A stretch of 64,000 nt of DNA from PoT sp049331405 (GCF_049331405.1 NZ_CP186274.1:930001-994000); one strand, 5' to 3'. Shown: positions 17,314 through 26,792, numbered from the stretch's first letter. Program-made: numbers and translations. The notes: generated by a model from the sequence alone, not told the origin.

Positions 17314-18156
17314 ATGCCCAAGCTCGAGACCAAGTCGTTCGCCTTCGAAGTCAAGACCGCCAGCGATGACGGGTCCGAGTTCTCCGGGCTCGGCGCCGCC
17401 TTCAACAACATCGACGGCGGCTGGGACATCATCCACCCCAACGCCTACGACAAGCACCTCGACGCCTTCAAGTCGAACGGCGTCATCCGCGACGAGCACC
17501 AGGTCACGACCGGCAAGGTCACCGACGCCTCGATCGACCCGAAGCAGGGTCTCGTCATCACGGGCAAGATCAGCGACACGGTCGCCGGCAAGGACCAGCG
17601 CACGCTCCTGAAGGACGGCGTGGTCAAGCGGCTCTCCGTGGGCCACTTCGTGGTCCGCCGCGAGTGGCTGGATTCGCCCGAGGAGGTCAAGGCCTTCTGG
17701 GACGGCGTCGGTTACCGGCCCACCGAGCAGGACCTCGTCCGCTCGGGCAACGGGGCCCGCCTCATCACCGAGGCCCGGCCCGTCGAGGTCAGCACGACCT
17801 TCTGCCCCATGAACGACAAGTGCGAGATCACCGGCGTCAAGAATGCCAGCGGCCAGCCTGCCGGCCGCACCTTCGACGCCCACTCCTACGACACGCTTGC
17901 GGTGCTGGAGGAGTTCCTGGAACGTGCCGACAGGCTCATGACCAAGCGGGCCGCCGACGGGCGATCGCTCGGGAAGAAGCACGCCGCCGCGTTCACCCGC
18001 CTTCGCGACCGATTGGCCAGCCTGCTTGAGGCGATCGCCGACCCGGCCACGAAAGGCACCACGCCGTCCACCGAAGGGCCCTCGCCCGAGGAGGCCAAGT
18101 CCCTCTACGCCGCCTTCCTGGCGATCACGGCCCGCGACCACGGCGTGAACGTCTGA
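17314..18156 (+). CDS. HK97-family prohead protease
   Basis: The 280-aa protein has the S78 protease layout: FSGLGAAFNNIDGGWDIIHPNAY near the N-terminus, then IRDEHQ with His62 and VKRLSVGHFV with Ser108 as the probable catalytic pair. It lies directly upstream of the capsid gene, and would cleave the capsid delta domain during head maturation. The C-terminal 90 residues are a helical extension. No strong ribosome site stands before the ATG at 17314. Confidence 0.88.
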   Translation: MPKLETKSFAFEVKTASDDGSEFSGLGAAFNNIDGGWDIIHPNAYDKHLDAFKSNGVIRDEHQVTTGKVTDASIDPKQGLVITGKISDTVAGKDQRTLLKDGVVKRLSVGHFVVRREWLDSPEEVKAFWDGVGYRPTEQDLVRSGNGARLITEARPVEVSTTFCPMNDKCEITGVKNASGQPAGRTFDAHSYDTLAVLEEFLERADRLMTKRAADGRSLGKKHAAAFTRLRDRLASLLEAIADPATKGTTPSTEGPSPEEAKSLYAAFLAITARDHGVNV

Positions 18157-18212
18157 CCGATCGGCCCCGGAGATCGCGCCGGACCCGCCGACCTCCCACC
18201 CCACTTCGCAGC

Positions 18213-18230
18213 CGGTGCCCATGGGCACCG
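18213..18230. repeat. Dispersed palindrome, copy before capsid gene
   Basis: CGGTGCCCATGGGCACCG is a perfect palindrome 57 bases after the protease stop and 29 bases before the capsid start. There is no T-run. Confidence 0.8.
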
Positions 18231-18258
18231 CTCCGACAACAAGCAGGATCACATCCCC

Positions 18259-19527
18259 ATGCCCACCGCACTGGAAACGATGGCGGGCCAGCTCCAGCAG
18301 AAGCGCCAGGAGCTGTCCGACATCTTCGAGAAGAGCAAGCAGGCCGACGGCACCTACGACCTCGACGCCGCCGGCGTGGACGACGTCCGCAAGCGCAACG
18401 CCGAGCTCGACGACCTCGGCAAGAAGTACGCCCAGGCCCGCGACCTCTGCGAGCTCGAGTCCAAGAACCGCGCCGAGGCCGACCGGCTCGACGAGGTGAC
18501 GCACCCCAGCCGCCACGGCCACGGCCGCGTCCAGGACGACGGCCGCAAGGAGCCGCCCGCCCGCAAGTCGCTCGGCCAGCTCGTGGTTGAGTCCCGTCCC
18601 GCCCAGGCGGCCCTCGCCGACATCAAGTCCGGCGGCCAGTTCCGGCCGTACCGGGTCGACCTCCCCGACTTCGACCTCCACGTCAAGGCGACCATGGCCG
18701 AGACCGGCGCCGGCTACGCCCCGCCGAACTACCGGACCAACATCGTCGTCTTCAGCCCCCAGCGCCGCCCGGTCGTCGCGGACCTGATCCCGCAGGACCC
18801 GACCGACCAGCAGGCGATCAAGTACATGGAGGAGACGACCTTCGCCAACGCCGCCGCCATGACGGCCGAGGCGGGGGGCGCCCCCGAGAGCTCGCTGGCG
18901 TACAGCGAGCGGACGGTGCTGGTCGAGTGGCTGCCCACGACCCTGCCCGTCACCGAGCAGCAGCTCGAGGACGTCCCCCAGCTCAACGGCATCATCAACA
19001 ACCGGCTCTCGCTGATGATCCAGCTCAGCGAGGAGGTGCAGATCCTCTCGGGCAACGGCACGAGCCCGCAGCTCAAGGGCTTCCTGGGCGGCGGCCTGTC
19101 CGGGATCCAGACGCAGGCGCTGGGCGGCGACCCGCCCCTGGACGCCGTCCTCAAGGCGATGACGCTGGTCCGGTTCACCGGGTTCGCCGACCCGAGCGGC
19201 GTGGTCATCCACCCCAACAACTGGCAGACGATCCGCCTGCTGCGGACCTCGACCGGGGCCTACCTGATGGGCGCCCCCAGCGAGGCCGGGCCGGAGATGG
19301 TCTGGGGCATGCCCGCGGTGGTCACGCCCGCGATCTCGGCCGGGACGGCGCTGCTGGGCGACTTCCTCAAGTTCGCGCACATCAGCCGGCGTCGCGGCCT
19401 GAGGGTCGAGGTCGGGTTCGTCAACGACGACTTCAAGAAGGGCCAGAAGACCCTGCGGGCCGACGAGCGGCTCGCCCTCGAGGTCTACCGCCCCTCCGCC
19501 TTCTGCACGATCACCGGCCTCCAGTAA
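18259..19527 (+). CDS. Major capsid protein (HK97 fold)
   Basis: The 422-aa protein begins with a helical delta-like region (1-85), then a charged linker (DDGRKEPPARKS). The fold core follows, with E-loop and spine features such as FANAAAMTAEAGGAPESSLAYSER, then ALLGDFLKFAHISRRRGLRVEVG. The C-terminal strand ERLALEVYRPSAF is typical of HK97-like capsids. The delta region would act as internal scaffold and be removed by the upstream protease. No strong ribosome site stands before the ATG. Confidence 0.92.
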   Translation: MPTALETMAGQLQQKRQELSDIFEKSKQADGTYDLDAAGVDDVRKRNAELDDLGKKYAQARDLCELESKNRAEADRLDEVTHPSRHGHGRVQDDGRKEPPARKSLGQLVVESRPAQAALADIKSGGQFRPYRVDLPDFDLHVKATMAETGAGYAPPNYRTNIVVFSPQRRPVVADLIPQDPTDQQAIKYMEETTFANAAAMTAEAGGAPESSLAYSERTVLVEWLPTTLPVTEQQLEDVPQLNGIINNRLSLMIQLSEEVQILSGNGTSPQLKGFLGGGLSGIQTQALGGDPPLDAVLKAMTLVRFTGFADPSGVVIHPNNWQTIRLLRTSTGAYLMGAPSEAGPEMVWGMPAVVTPAISAGTALLGDFLKFAHISRRRGLRVEVGFVNDDFKKGQKTLRADERLALEVYRPSAFCTITGLQ

Positions 19528-19636
19528 GGCCGCCCTCGCAGACGTCCCACGAGCCCGCGCCGGCCGACGCAGCCCGGCGCGGGCCGCCTCCCCGACCCGG
19601 CCAAGCCCCACCACCCCTCGCGAGAGCCAATCGATC

Positions 19637-20227
19637 ATGCCCGCCCCCAGCCAGCCCAACATCGTCGGCGGCAGCGGCTCGCCCGGCGCCGCCGCCAACC
19701 TCTACCGCCGCAACCTCGGCTCGCCGGCCCTCGGCACGACCTCGGCCGTCCACGCCGCGATCGCCGACAACGGCTCGCAGCAGGTCGTCACCGCGGCGAT
19801 CACGGGCCCCGACGTCCCCCGCAACGTCACCGCCACCTCGGGCGGGACGGCGGCCAACATCACCGCCGTCCAGGTCGTCGTCAACGGGACCGACTACAGG
19901 GGCAACGCGATCTCCGAGACGCTGCCCGCCTTCACCGCCGGATCCGCCACCACGGTGGTCGGCTCGAAGGCCTTCGCGACCGTCACTTCGATCGCCGTGC
20001 CGGCCAACGGCACCGGCGTCACCACGGCGATCGGCACCGGGGCCAAGCTCGGCCTCCCGGCCCGGCTCAACTCCGACACCGTCCTGAACGCCTTCCTCAA
20101 CGGCGTCCGCGAGGCCACCCGCCCCACGGTCGCCTTCGACGCGACCAACGTCGGCGGCAACACCGTGACCCTGAACTCGGCGCTCAACGGCAGCCCCGTC
20201 GCCGTCGACTACTACCACCCCTTCTGA
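19637..20227 (+). CDS. Virion structural protein, possible head decoration
   Basis: The 196-aa product is rich in Thr, Ala, Gly and Val, with beta-sandwich-like repeats (TSGGTAANITAVQVVVNGTDY). It follows the capsid gene by 109 bases, the common slot for a decoration or cement protein. No family signature seen. Confidence 0.7.
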   Translation: MPAPSQPNIVGGSGSPGAAANLYRRNLGSPALGTTSAVHAAIADNGSQQVVTAAITGPDVPRNVTATSGGTAANITAVQVVVNGTDYRGNAISETLPAFTAGSATTVVGSKAFATVTSIAVPANGTGVTTAIGTGAKLGLPARLNSDTVLNAFLNGVREATRPTVAFDATNVGGNTVTLNSALNGSPVAVDYYHPF

Positions 20228-20240
20228 CCCCGGGGCCGCC

Positions 20241-21188
20241 ATGGGCCAGACGATCGTCACCGCCGCCGAGGCCTCGGCCAACGTCCCGGGGTTCTCGGCG
20301 CTCCCGGAGGATGCCCAGGCCGACATGGTCGGGGCGATCACCGACGTGGTCGACGGCTACTGCGGCCGGTCGCTCGCGCTGGCGCAGTTCGACGAGCTGC
20401 ACGAGCCTGAGAACACCCGGACGATCCGCCTGTCGCAGTACCCCGTCTTCGACGTCCTGAGGCTCTGCACCGGGCTCGCCGCCGTCATCACCGTCCGCTG
20501 CACCGACCCCGCCGTCAGCCGGGCCACGGCCAGGCTCGCGTCCGCCGGCGACGCCGACGGCAACCGGGTCGCCACCGGCCTCACCCTGGCCTCGACCGTG
20601 GCCGGCGTGACGACCAGCACGCCCTTGCTCTTCTCGGACTGCCCCACGCTCGGCTCGCTGGCGGCGGCGATCGACGCCCTCCCCGGTTGGTCGGCCGTCG
20701 TGCCCCGGAGCACCGTACCCGGCGCCGGCGGCCGGACGTTCGCCGACTGGTCCTCGGCCGACATCAACCCGGACATGGGGGCCAAGGGGGCCATCGGCAC
20801 CGGGGCCGCCTACTGGGCGTTCCCGCGCGACCTCAACGTCTACGACCTCGAGCCGAGGTCGGGGCGGATCGCCATCCACGAGGACCTCTATCCCGCCCAC
20901 CGCTATCCCGACCGGATGTATCCCGCCTCGGGCCAATACGGGTCGGTGCGGTGCGTCTACCTCGCCGGCTACAACAACGACCCGACGCTCGGGCCGGTGA
21001 CGATGCCGGGGGCCCTCAAGGCCGCCTGCTACACCCTGCTCAGGGCGACCCTCCAGCGGGTCGCGATCGGCCTGCTCAAGTCGGAGTCGATCAGCCAGCG
21101 CAAGGTCGAGTACGCCCAGGCGGTGCAGGGCAACCTCCCGCTCGTCGCCGACATCGTGGGCAACTTCAAGCGGTGGAGGCTCACGTGA
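20241..21188 (+). CDS. Head-tail connector (gp6-like) with insert
   Basis: The N-terminal 60 residues and the C-terminal 60 (LKAACYTLLRATLQRV...ISQRKVEYAQAVQGNLPLVADIVGNFKRWRL) are the helical parts of gp6/gp15-type connectors. Between them lies a 180-residue beta-rich insert, making this 315-aa protein about twice the usual size. It would join the portal to the tail. Overlap of four bases with the next gene fits the head-completion operon. Confidence 0.75.
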   Translation: MGQTIVTAAEASANVPGFSALPEDAQADMVGAITDVVDGYCGRSLALAQFDELHEPENTRTIRLSQYPVFDVLRLCTGLAAVITVRCTDPAVSRATARLASAGDADGNRVATGLTLASTVAGVTTSTPLLFSDCPTLGSLAAAIDALPGWSAVVPRSTVPGAGGRTFADWSSADINPDMGAKGAIGTGAAYWAFPRDLNVYDLEPRSGRIAIHEDLYPAHRYPDRMYPASGQYGSVRCVYLAGYNNDPTLGPVTMPGALKAACYTLLRATLQRVAIGLLKSESISQRKVEYAQAVQGNLPLVADIVGNFKRWRLT

Positions 21189-21523
21189 TCGCCCCGGGCT
21201 CCTCGCTCATGAACTCGACCGTGGTCGTCCACGCCGGGGCGACGACCAGGAGCGTCCGCGGCGGCGTCGGCAACGACTCCTTCGGCGACGGCGCGAGCTA
21301 CCCCGCCTACGTCGAGGCGGTCACCACGACGGTCAACCGCTCCGACTCCCAGGGGGCCCCGCTCGGCCGCAAGCTCTACGACGTGTACACCCATGTCGAC
21401 TTGCAGGTGAACACCGATTCCCGGATCGGCTGGGACGGCCGCAAGCTCTCGGCCCTGGGCCCCTCGCAAAACCTCTCCGGCGCCGACGTCCTCTACCGGA
21501 CCGAATGCCAGGAGATCACCTGA
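21185..21523 (+). CDS. Head-closure/stopper-like protein
   Basis: A GTG at 21185 overlaps the connector stop; the ATG at 21209 is an alternative. The product of about 112 aa is beta-rich (YPAYVEAVTTTVNRSDSQGA, DVYTHVDLQVNT), as in stopper proteins. Assignment rests mainly on gene order after the connector. Confidence 0.6.
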   Translation: MIAPGSSLMNSTVVVHAGATTRSVRGGVGNDSFGDGASYPAYVEAVTTTVNRSDSQGAPLGRKLYDVYTHVDLQVNTDSRIGWDGRKLSALGPSQNLSGADVLYRTECQEIT

Positions 21524-21581
21524 GCCCCCCCCGCGCCCCGCCCATCCCCACATCACACCCCGCACACCGGATCCCCACCCC

Positions 21582-23204
21582 ATGCGACGACGCTACCTCG
21601 CCTGGCTCGCCCTCGCCTCGGTCCTGATCGCACCTGCGCTGCTCACGGTCGCGGAGGGGGGCGGCCCGCCGATCCCCCCGGTCATCTCCCGGACCAAGGC
21701 CCAGGCCTCCGCCTACGCCATCCCGAAGAACAACTTCCTCGTCGAGAGCGACACGGACCTCCAGAGGGTCGGCGACGGCACCACGCCGGGGGGCCGGTAC
21801 GTCGGCCTGACGCCGAAGCGGATGCTGCTCGAGCGGATGCGGCGGGCGGCGTCGAGGGCGGCGGTCAGTAATGTCATCGACAACGCCCCGATGTCCTCGC
21901 CCCCGACCATCACCTCGGCGGCGGGGTTCACGCAGACCAAGGCCTACTACCTCGCCGGGACGGGCACCCTCACCAACCAGGACAAGGTCACCGTCGTCGG
22001 CGGCGTGGTCTTCGCCAACACCAGCGGCGCCCTGGCCGGCAACTACATCAGCGTCAAGTCGGTCTCGTCGACGTCGGGCTCCAACATCGGGCCCAGCGGC
22101 GTGTACCAGCAGGGCTGGTACTTCGAGACGATGACCGACGCCCCGGCCATCTCGTTCAGCTACATCCGCACCTCCGAGAGCGGCGTGATGGTGGCGGTGT
22201 CCGAGAACGGCGGCCCGATGCAGTACGCCTCGACGACGCCGACGGCGATCTACAACAACGGCAACGCCTGCGGCACCAACACCGGCGCCGTGACGGTCAC
22301 GTTCTCGGGGTCGAAGGTCAGGCGCGTCCGGTTCGAGTTCGGCAACCAGCAGGTGGACGAGACCTGCGGCGGCTCGGGGGGCGTGCTCAGCGTGCGCGGG
22401 ATCTTCGTCGACCCCGGGTATTCCATCTGGAAGCCCAAGGACCTCGACGTCGTCAACGCCGCGTTCGTGGGCGACAGCTACACCGTCCAGGCCCCGCGCG
22501 ACGCCGGCATGCAGGCGGTCAACTGGGCCCGGACCTGCGGGGCCAAGCTGGGCTGGCGGGTCACCTGCATGGCCCAGGGCGGGACCGGGTACTCCAAGGT
22601 CAACGGGGCATTGCCCGCCGCGAGCGACCCCCTGCGGCTCGCCGACCTCACGCAGGCACCCTACGACGTCTACGTCTTCGCCCTGGGGACGAACGACGTC
22701 TCGGGCAACGACGGGACGGCCGCGGCCCTCCCGGACCTCCAGGCCAAGGCCCTGGCATGCTACCAGGCGGCTCGTGCGGCCAACCCCATCGCCCCGATCA
22801 TCGTGGTGAGCCCTTGGCCCCGGACGACGTTCCCGCCCCAGACGCAGGCCGACTGCGCGACCGCCGTCGAGGCCGCGTTCGCCCAGTTCGCCGACGCCAA
22901 TTCGTTCTACATCCCCATCTACGACGACGCGTCCGGCAACTGGATGCTCGGCACGTCGTACCAGGGGAAGCTGAACAGCTCGAACGACATCTCATATCGG
23001 TACATCTGGACGGACGCGATCCACCCCATCCTGGCCGGCCACTACTACTACGGCGACCGCATCGCCCACGCCATCCGCGACTGGCTCATGGCCACCAGCG
23101 TCGCCAGCCGGACGCCGGATCACGCCCCGGCCGAGCCCGTCGTCTTCCACCTCCCGGACCGCCCGGTCGCCGTCGTCCCCTCCCGCCACTCGAAGGCCGC
23201 CTAA
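21582..23204 (+). CDS. Exported SGNH-family hydrolase fused to a beta-rich N-terminal domain
   Basis: The 540-aa product has a signal peptide (MRRRYLAWLALASVLIAPAL). Residues 100-280 are beta-rich, as in tail or adhesin modules. An SGNH domain follows, with FVGDSY (Ser299), GGTG (333-336), GTND (Asn371) and DAIHP (Asp478, His481). All four conserved blocks are present, so esterase or deacetylase activity is likely. A phage might use it to trim acylated surface polysaccharide, or a lysogen could secrete it. It sits between head-closure and tail-terminator genes, an unusual slot for an exported enzyme. Confidence 0.85.
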   Translation: MRRRYLAWLALASVLIAPALLTVAEGGGPPIPPVISRTKAQASAYAIPKNNFLVESDTDLQRVGDGTTPGGRYVGLTPKRMLLERMRRAASRAAVSNVIDNAPMSSPPTITSAAGFTQTKAYYLAGTGTLTNQDKVTVVGGVVFANTSGALAGNYISVKSVSSTSGSNIGPSGVYQQGWYFETMTDAPAISFSYIRTSESGVMVAVSENGGPMQYASTTPTAIYNNGNACGTNTGAVTVTFSGSKVRRVRFEFGNQQVDETCGGSGGVLSVRGIFVDPGYSIWKPKDLDVVNAAFVGDSYTVQAPRDAGMQAVNWARTCGAKLGWRVTCMAQGGTGYSKVNGALPAASDPLRLADLTQAPYDVYVFALGTNDVSGNDGTAAALPDLQAKALACYQAARAANPIAPIIVVSPWPRTTFPPQTQADCATAVEAAFAQFADANSFYIPIYDDASGNWMLGTSYQGKLNSSNDISYRYIWTDAIHPILAGHYYYGDRIAHAIRDWLMATSVASRTPDHAPAEPVVFHLPDRPVAVVPSRHSKAA

Positions 23205-23222
23205 CCCGGAGACCGAGCCCCC

Positions 23223-24107
23223 ATGCGACGCCTCATCACGTCCGCCTTCCTGCTCGTCGCCCTGGCATTCGGCCAGGCCGCCGGCGCCGCGACGATCACG
23301 AAGCCGTTCAACTTCACCCTCGGGCCGGCCTACTCGGGCCTGGCCTCGACGGTCAGCTACAAGGTCGTCCTCGTCGACGGCTCGACCCCCATCGGCCCGG
23401 TCACCGCCACAGGCATCACCGAGGGCTCGTTCGGGGCGGTCACCGCGACCGGCTCCTACAACGTCAACGTCGCCAACTTCGACACCGGCTGGGCCGGCAA
23501 GATCGTCTGGGTCGAGAGCACCAGCGGCCTCGTCTACGAGGAGCCGTTCGGCGTCAGCCAGAGCACCGACGTCACCGCCGCCCTCGCGGCCACGAGCTCG
23601 AACGTCGCCGCGGTGAAGGCGAAGACGGACAACCTCCCCGCCTCGCCCGCCGCCGTCGGCTCCGCCATGACCCTGGCGAGCGGGGCCATCGCCACCGGCT
23701 CGTTCGCCTCGGGGGCCACGATCCCGGCGGTCGCCTCGGTCGCCGCCCTGAGCCCCTCCGAGCGCTCGGCCCTGGCGACCGCGATCCTCACCGACGCCAG
23801 CGGGGGCAACCAGGCCACGCCCGGCTCGCTGGGCTCGATGGTCGGGATCAACAACGGCATCGCCGTGCTGGGCACCGTCAACGATTTGAACCCCTCGGGC
23901 GGGTCGTTCGTGATCAGCCTGGCCAGCGGGACGCTCCCCTCGGACAACCGCTACATCGGCCTGAGCCTGTCGTTCACCGGGGCGCTCGCCCCCGCCAAGG
24001 CCAAGATCACCGGCTACCAGCTCCTGACCGGGACCACCGCCCGCGTCTGGTTCGCAAACCCCTTCAGTGTCATCCCCACCAACGGGGCACCCTTCACGGT
24101 CTTCTGA
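23223..24107 (+). CDS. Exported beta-rich protein
   Basis: Residues 1-22 are a signal peptide (LLVALAFGQAAGA). The mature part has many Thr/Ala/Gly-rich beta strands and a central coiled-coil-like segment (ALAATSSNVAAVKAKTDNL), which resembles tail-fibre linkers. It follows the SGNH gene by 18 bases and is probably its partner. No family recognised. Confidence 0.65.
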   Translation: MRRLITSAFLLVALAFGQAAGAATITKPFNFTLGPAYSGLASTVSYKVVLVDGSTPIGPVTATGITEGSFGAVTATGSYNVNVANFDTGWAGKIVWVESTSGLVYEEPFGVSQSTDVTAALAATSSNVAAVKAKTDNLPASPAAVGSAMTLASGAIATGSFASGATIPAVASVAALSPSERSALATAILTDASGGNQATPGSLGSMVGINNGIAVLGTVNDLNPSGGSFVISLASGTLPSDNRYIGLSLSFTGALAPAKAKITGYQLLTGTTARVWFANPFSVIPTNGAPFTVF

Positions 24108-24154
24108 CGACGTCGGACAGAACGCTAAGGAGTCGGGTCAAACAGGCATGAATT

Positions 24155-24706
24155 TCACGGCGTCACCGGCCAATACTCCATGCCCCCAATCCCATTCCTC
24201 TCGAGCTCTCCCTTCATCGCCTCGGAAACGATCTCAACGACCATCCAATCTCGCAAGCGAAACATGTGGTGATCCCCGATGGCGTCCGGATCGATGATCA
24301 GTTTCGCCACCCCCCTGGGCCTGCCCGCCTTCTCCGGATGATCCTCGGGGAAGTACTGGATCAGGGATCGCTCGCGATCGATGCAATCCAGGCAGTCCAG
24401 GATGTTCAGCACTTCCCATTTCCCGGGAGCTTCCAACGTAGCCGGGATGAATTGCACCCCCAAGGGCGCGATCCCCTCGACAACTCTTGCCATGCGATCG
24501 GAGATGACGGTGCATCCGAAGGCTGTGCAATTGTAATCGACGGGGTCGCCGGGAACCTGAACCTCGAAGGGCACGGCGGATGGGTTGATAAGCCTCTCAC
24601 ACCGACCATACGCCCAGATGTCCACGGGGCTCCCATCGGAGAATTGATCGCCGATCGCCAATGCCCATCGTGAGTCGGTCGCCATAACTAGACGGTAATA
24701 TTTCAT
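24155..24706 (-). CDS. Imm11-family (DUF1629) immunity-type protein
   Basis: The 183-aa product starts MKYYRL and ends with RLRDWMVVEIVSEAMKGELERNGIGGMEYWPV, the conserved frame of Imm11/DUF1629 proteins (FR...W...VS......G..G..F.PV). The middle part ILDCLDCIDRERS and KLIIDPDAIGDHHMFR also fits. This family usually protects against polymorphic or contact-dependent toxins. It lies alone and antisense inside the tail-completion genes, with lower GC, so it is a moron-type insertion. No toxin gene is adjacent. Confidence 0.85.
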   Translation of the reverse strand: MKYYRLVMATDSRWALAIGDQFSDGSPVDIWAYGRCERLINPSAVPFEVQVPGDPVDYNCTAFGCTVISDRMARVVEGIAPLGVQFIPATLEAPGKWEVLNILDCLDCIDRERSLIQYFPEDHPEKAGRPRGVAKLIIDPDAIGDHHMFRLRDWMVVEIVSEAMKGELERNGIGGMEYWPVTP

Positions 24707-24820
24707 ATCAAAATCTGAATCGAGTTTCGGTCGACGATGACGTTGGCCGCATCAAGTCGCCCAGGATCGAAGCGAGGGCTCACGATATTCGCCCTCGGTG
24801 TTGCTAGCAATTGCAAATTT

Positions 24821-25384
24821 ATGAGCACACCCGAACTCTCCTCCATCATCGGACAGCGCGTCGAGGACGCCGACAAGACCGGCGACCTGGGCGGCGGCGT
24901 GCCCCCGCAGATGGGGGTCGTGCTGCGCCGCCGCGAGGCCGAGGCCGAGCCCGAGCTCTGGCCGGACCTGCTCTCGGCGGTCGCGAACTACTGGGACTCG
25001 GTCGCCGGGCTGAAGGAGGTCTCGCCCGAGCTCTACCTGAACGAGGGGCCGGCCAATCCGACATACCCGTTCGCGATGTTCTCGAACCCGGGCGAGGCCG
25101 TAACCGGCAACACGGGCCCCGGCTACTGGGAGCGGAAGGTCATCGTCTTCGCGATCTACGCGACCGACGACAACAGGCTCATCGACTACGGCGACTGGCT
25201 CACCGCCGCCTACGACCCCCTGAACACGTCCAAGGACCTCCACTTCCGCAACGGCTACCTCATGGGCTTCCGCCGCACCGGGGGCCGGCTCGAGCGCATG
25301 CCCAACCTCTCCAAGGGCGAGTACGTCTGGCGGCAGTCCTACACCTACCTCGCCACCGTCGGCAGATCGCGGGGCGTCCGATGA
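24821..25384 (+). CDS. Tail-terminator-like protein
   Basis: Starting at the ATG that encodes MSTPELSS, the 187-aa protein contains PTYPFAMFSNPGEA and ERKVIVFAIYATDDNRLIDYGDWL, the layout of minor tail/terminator proteins with an alpha-beta fold. The C-terminal part YVWRQSYTYLATV is a typical last strand. It overlaps the gp10-like gene by four bases. The assignment is by pattern and order, not by a firm motif. Confidence 0.65.
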   Translation: MSTPELSSIIGQRVEDADKTGDLGGGVPPQMGVVLRRREAEAEPELWPDLLSAVANYWDSVAGLKEVSPELYLNEGPANPTYPFAMFSNPGEAVTGNTGPGYWERKVIVFAIYATDDNRLIDYGDWLTAAYDPLNTSKDLHFRNGYLMGFRRTGGRLERMPNLSKGEYVWRQSYTYLATVGRSRGVR

Positions 25385-25731
25385 GCCAGGTCGTGGTGTC
25401 CCCGTCCGCCCTGAGGATCCTCCGCAACCGCATGCTCGACGGCGTCGACCAGGCCGGCGGGCTCCTCGCCATGGCCATCAAGGAGAAGATCAGCGTCCAG
25501 GGGCCGCCCCGCTCGAAGCCCGGCGATCCGCCCCACATCGACTCCGGCGACCTCATCGCCAGCTACGACCACGCGACCGACGCGGCACGCCTGACCGCCC
25601 ACGTCGGCACCCCGATCCCCTACGCCCATTACCTCGAGGAGGGGACGGACACCATGGCCGCGCGGCCGCACATCATCCCGGCCCTGCTCGAGAACGCCGA
25701 CGACATCGCCCGCGCGATGATCGACCCCTGA
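25381..25731 (+). CDS. HK97 gp10-like tail-completion protein
   Basis: The 116-aa product has the family pattern: PPRSKPGDPPHIDSGDL, then VGTPIPYAHYLEEGTDTMAARPHIIPAL. The GT..M..RPFL-like end is diagnostic of HK97 gp10 and relatives. It would act at the head-tail joint or tail end before tube assembly. Confidence 0.82.
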   Translation: MSQVVVSPSALRILRNRMLDGVDQAGGLLAMAIKEKISVQGPPRSKPGDPPHIDSGDLIASYDHATDAARLTAHVGTPIPYAHYLEEGTDTMAARPHIIPALLENADDIARAMIDP

Positions 25732-25801
25732 TCGCAGCCGATCCCACCTCACCTCGACCCTTCCCGCCCAGCGGGGCGCCACGCCCCAGGACCAACCGCC
25801 C

Positions 25802-26290
25802 ATGCCGCTCTCGGTCACCGGCAACATCAAGTTCACCCTGAGCCTCGCCGAGCAGCTCGGCTCCGGCCCGGTCACGGGGAACCTCAACTCCTCGATCCCA
25901 TTCAACATCTCCTTCGCCAACGGCACCGGCGCCAACGCCATCCAGTTCGACTGGGTGAAGCCGAGCAGCCCCGCCCCGGGCACGCCCGACACCTGGACCC
26001 TCTCGGCCCTGACCGATTCGCTCAACCGGGCCATCGCGTTCACCAAGGTCCGCGTCCTGGTGATCATCAACAACGGCACCGGCAGCCTGACCGTCGGGGC
26101 CGCGGCCACCCACCCCTGGGCCGCCGCCCTGGGCACGGCCGGCACCGCGATCGTCCCCGCCGGCGGGATGCTCGTCCTCGTCGCGCCCGGCGCCGCCGGC
26201 TACGCCGTGACCTCGGGCTCCTCCGACCAGCTCAAGGTCGACCCGGGCGGCACGGCCGGAAACTACCAGATCGCCATCGCCGGCGAGTGA
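25802..26290 (+). CDS. Virion structural protein (162 aa)
   Basis: Beta-rich, with Thr/Gly/Ala-rich strands such as KVRVLVIINNGTGSLTVGAAATHPW and GNYQIAIAGE. It shares the style of minor capsid or tail decoration proteins. It lies between gp10-like and tail-tube-like genes. No specific family. Confidence 0.65.
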   Translation: MPLSVTGNIKFTLSLAEQLGSGPVTGNLNSSIPFNISFANGTGANAIQFDWVKPSSPAPGTPDTWTLSALTDSLNRAIAFTKVRVLVIINNGTGSLTVGAAATHPWAAALGTAGTAIVPAGGMLVLVAPGAAGYAVTSGSSDQLKVDPGGTAGNYQIAIAGE

Positions 26291-26354
26291 CGCGGCCCCG
26301 CCACCATCCCCACATCCCCGACCCATCGCACCGCCCCCCGGAGTCCATACCGCC

Positions 26355-26792
26355 ATGGCAACCCCCGAATTCCACAACGGGTCCGACGGCCGCGCCTTCG
26401 TCAAGCCGCCGGGCGCCTCGACCTCCATCGAGCTCGAGGTCCACAAGTGGGACCTCTCGATCAAGTCCAACAGCAAGGACGTGAGCAACGCCGTCTCGGG
26501 CCGCAAGCGCATCGCCGGCGTGGTCGACGCCAGCGGCAACGTCTCGATGCACTGGGACAGCGCCAACGAGGCCACCGACGCGACCACGGGCACCGGCCCC
26601 AACGTCCGCGCCGGCTCGATCCTGCTGCTCGAACTGGTCCCCGACGGCAGCCCCAGCGGCACCAGCGGGTTCCGCCTCTCCGTCATCGTCGAGGAGGTGA
26701 AGACCTCCAGCGACTTCGAAGGGACCGTCGACTACGAGGTCTCCTACAACCTCGAGGACGGCTCCTCGCTCAAGTACCCCGGCGACGCCTGA
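26355..26792 (+). CDS. Tail tube-like protein
   Basis: The 145-aa product has the composition and strand order of small tail tube proteins: VHKWDLSIKSNSKDVSNAVSG near the N-terminus, a middle VRAGSILLLELVPDG, and EEVKTSSDFEGTVDYEVSYNLEDGS at the end, recalling tube proteins in which late strands build the inner wall. It directly precedes the chaperone genes, the canonical position. Confidence 0.75.
   Translation: MATPEFHNGSDGRAFVKPPGASTSIELEVHKWDLSIKSNSKDVSNAVSGRKRIAGVVDASGNVSMHWDSANEATDATTGTGPNVRAGSILLLELVPDGSPSGTSGFRLSVIVEEVKTSSDFEGTVDYEVSYNLEDGSSLKYPGDA

Noticed and set aside
17140..19698. 852-codon open frame antisense to the capsid and protease genes
   Set aside because: Shadow frame; the plus strand encodes clear HK97-type protease and capsid.
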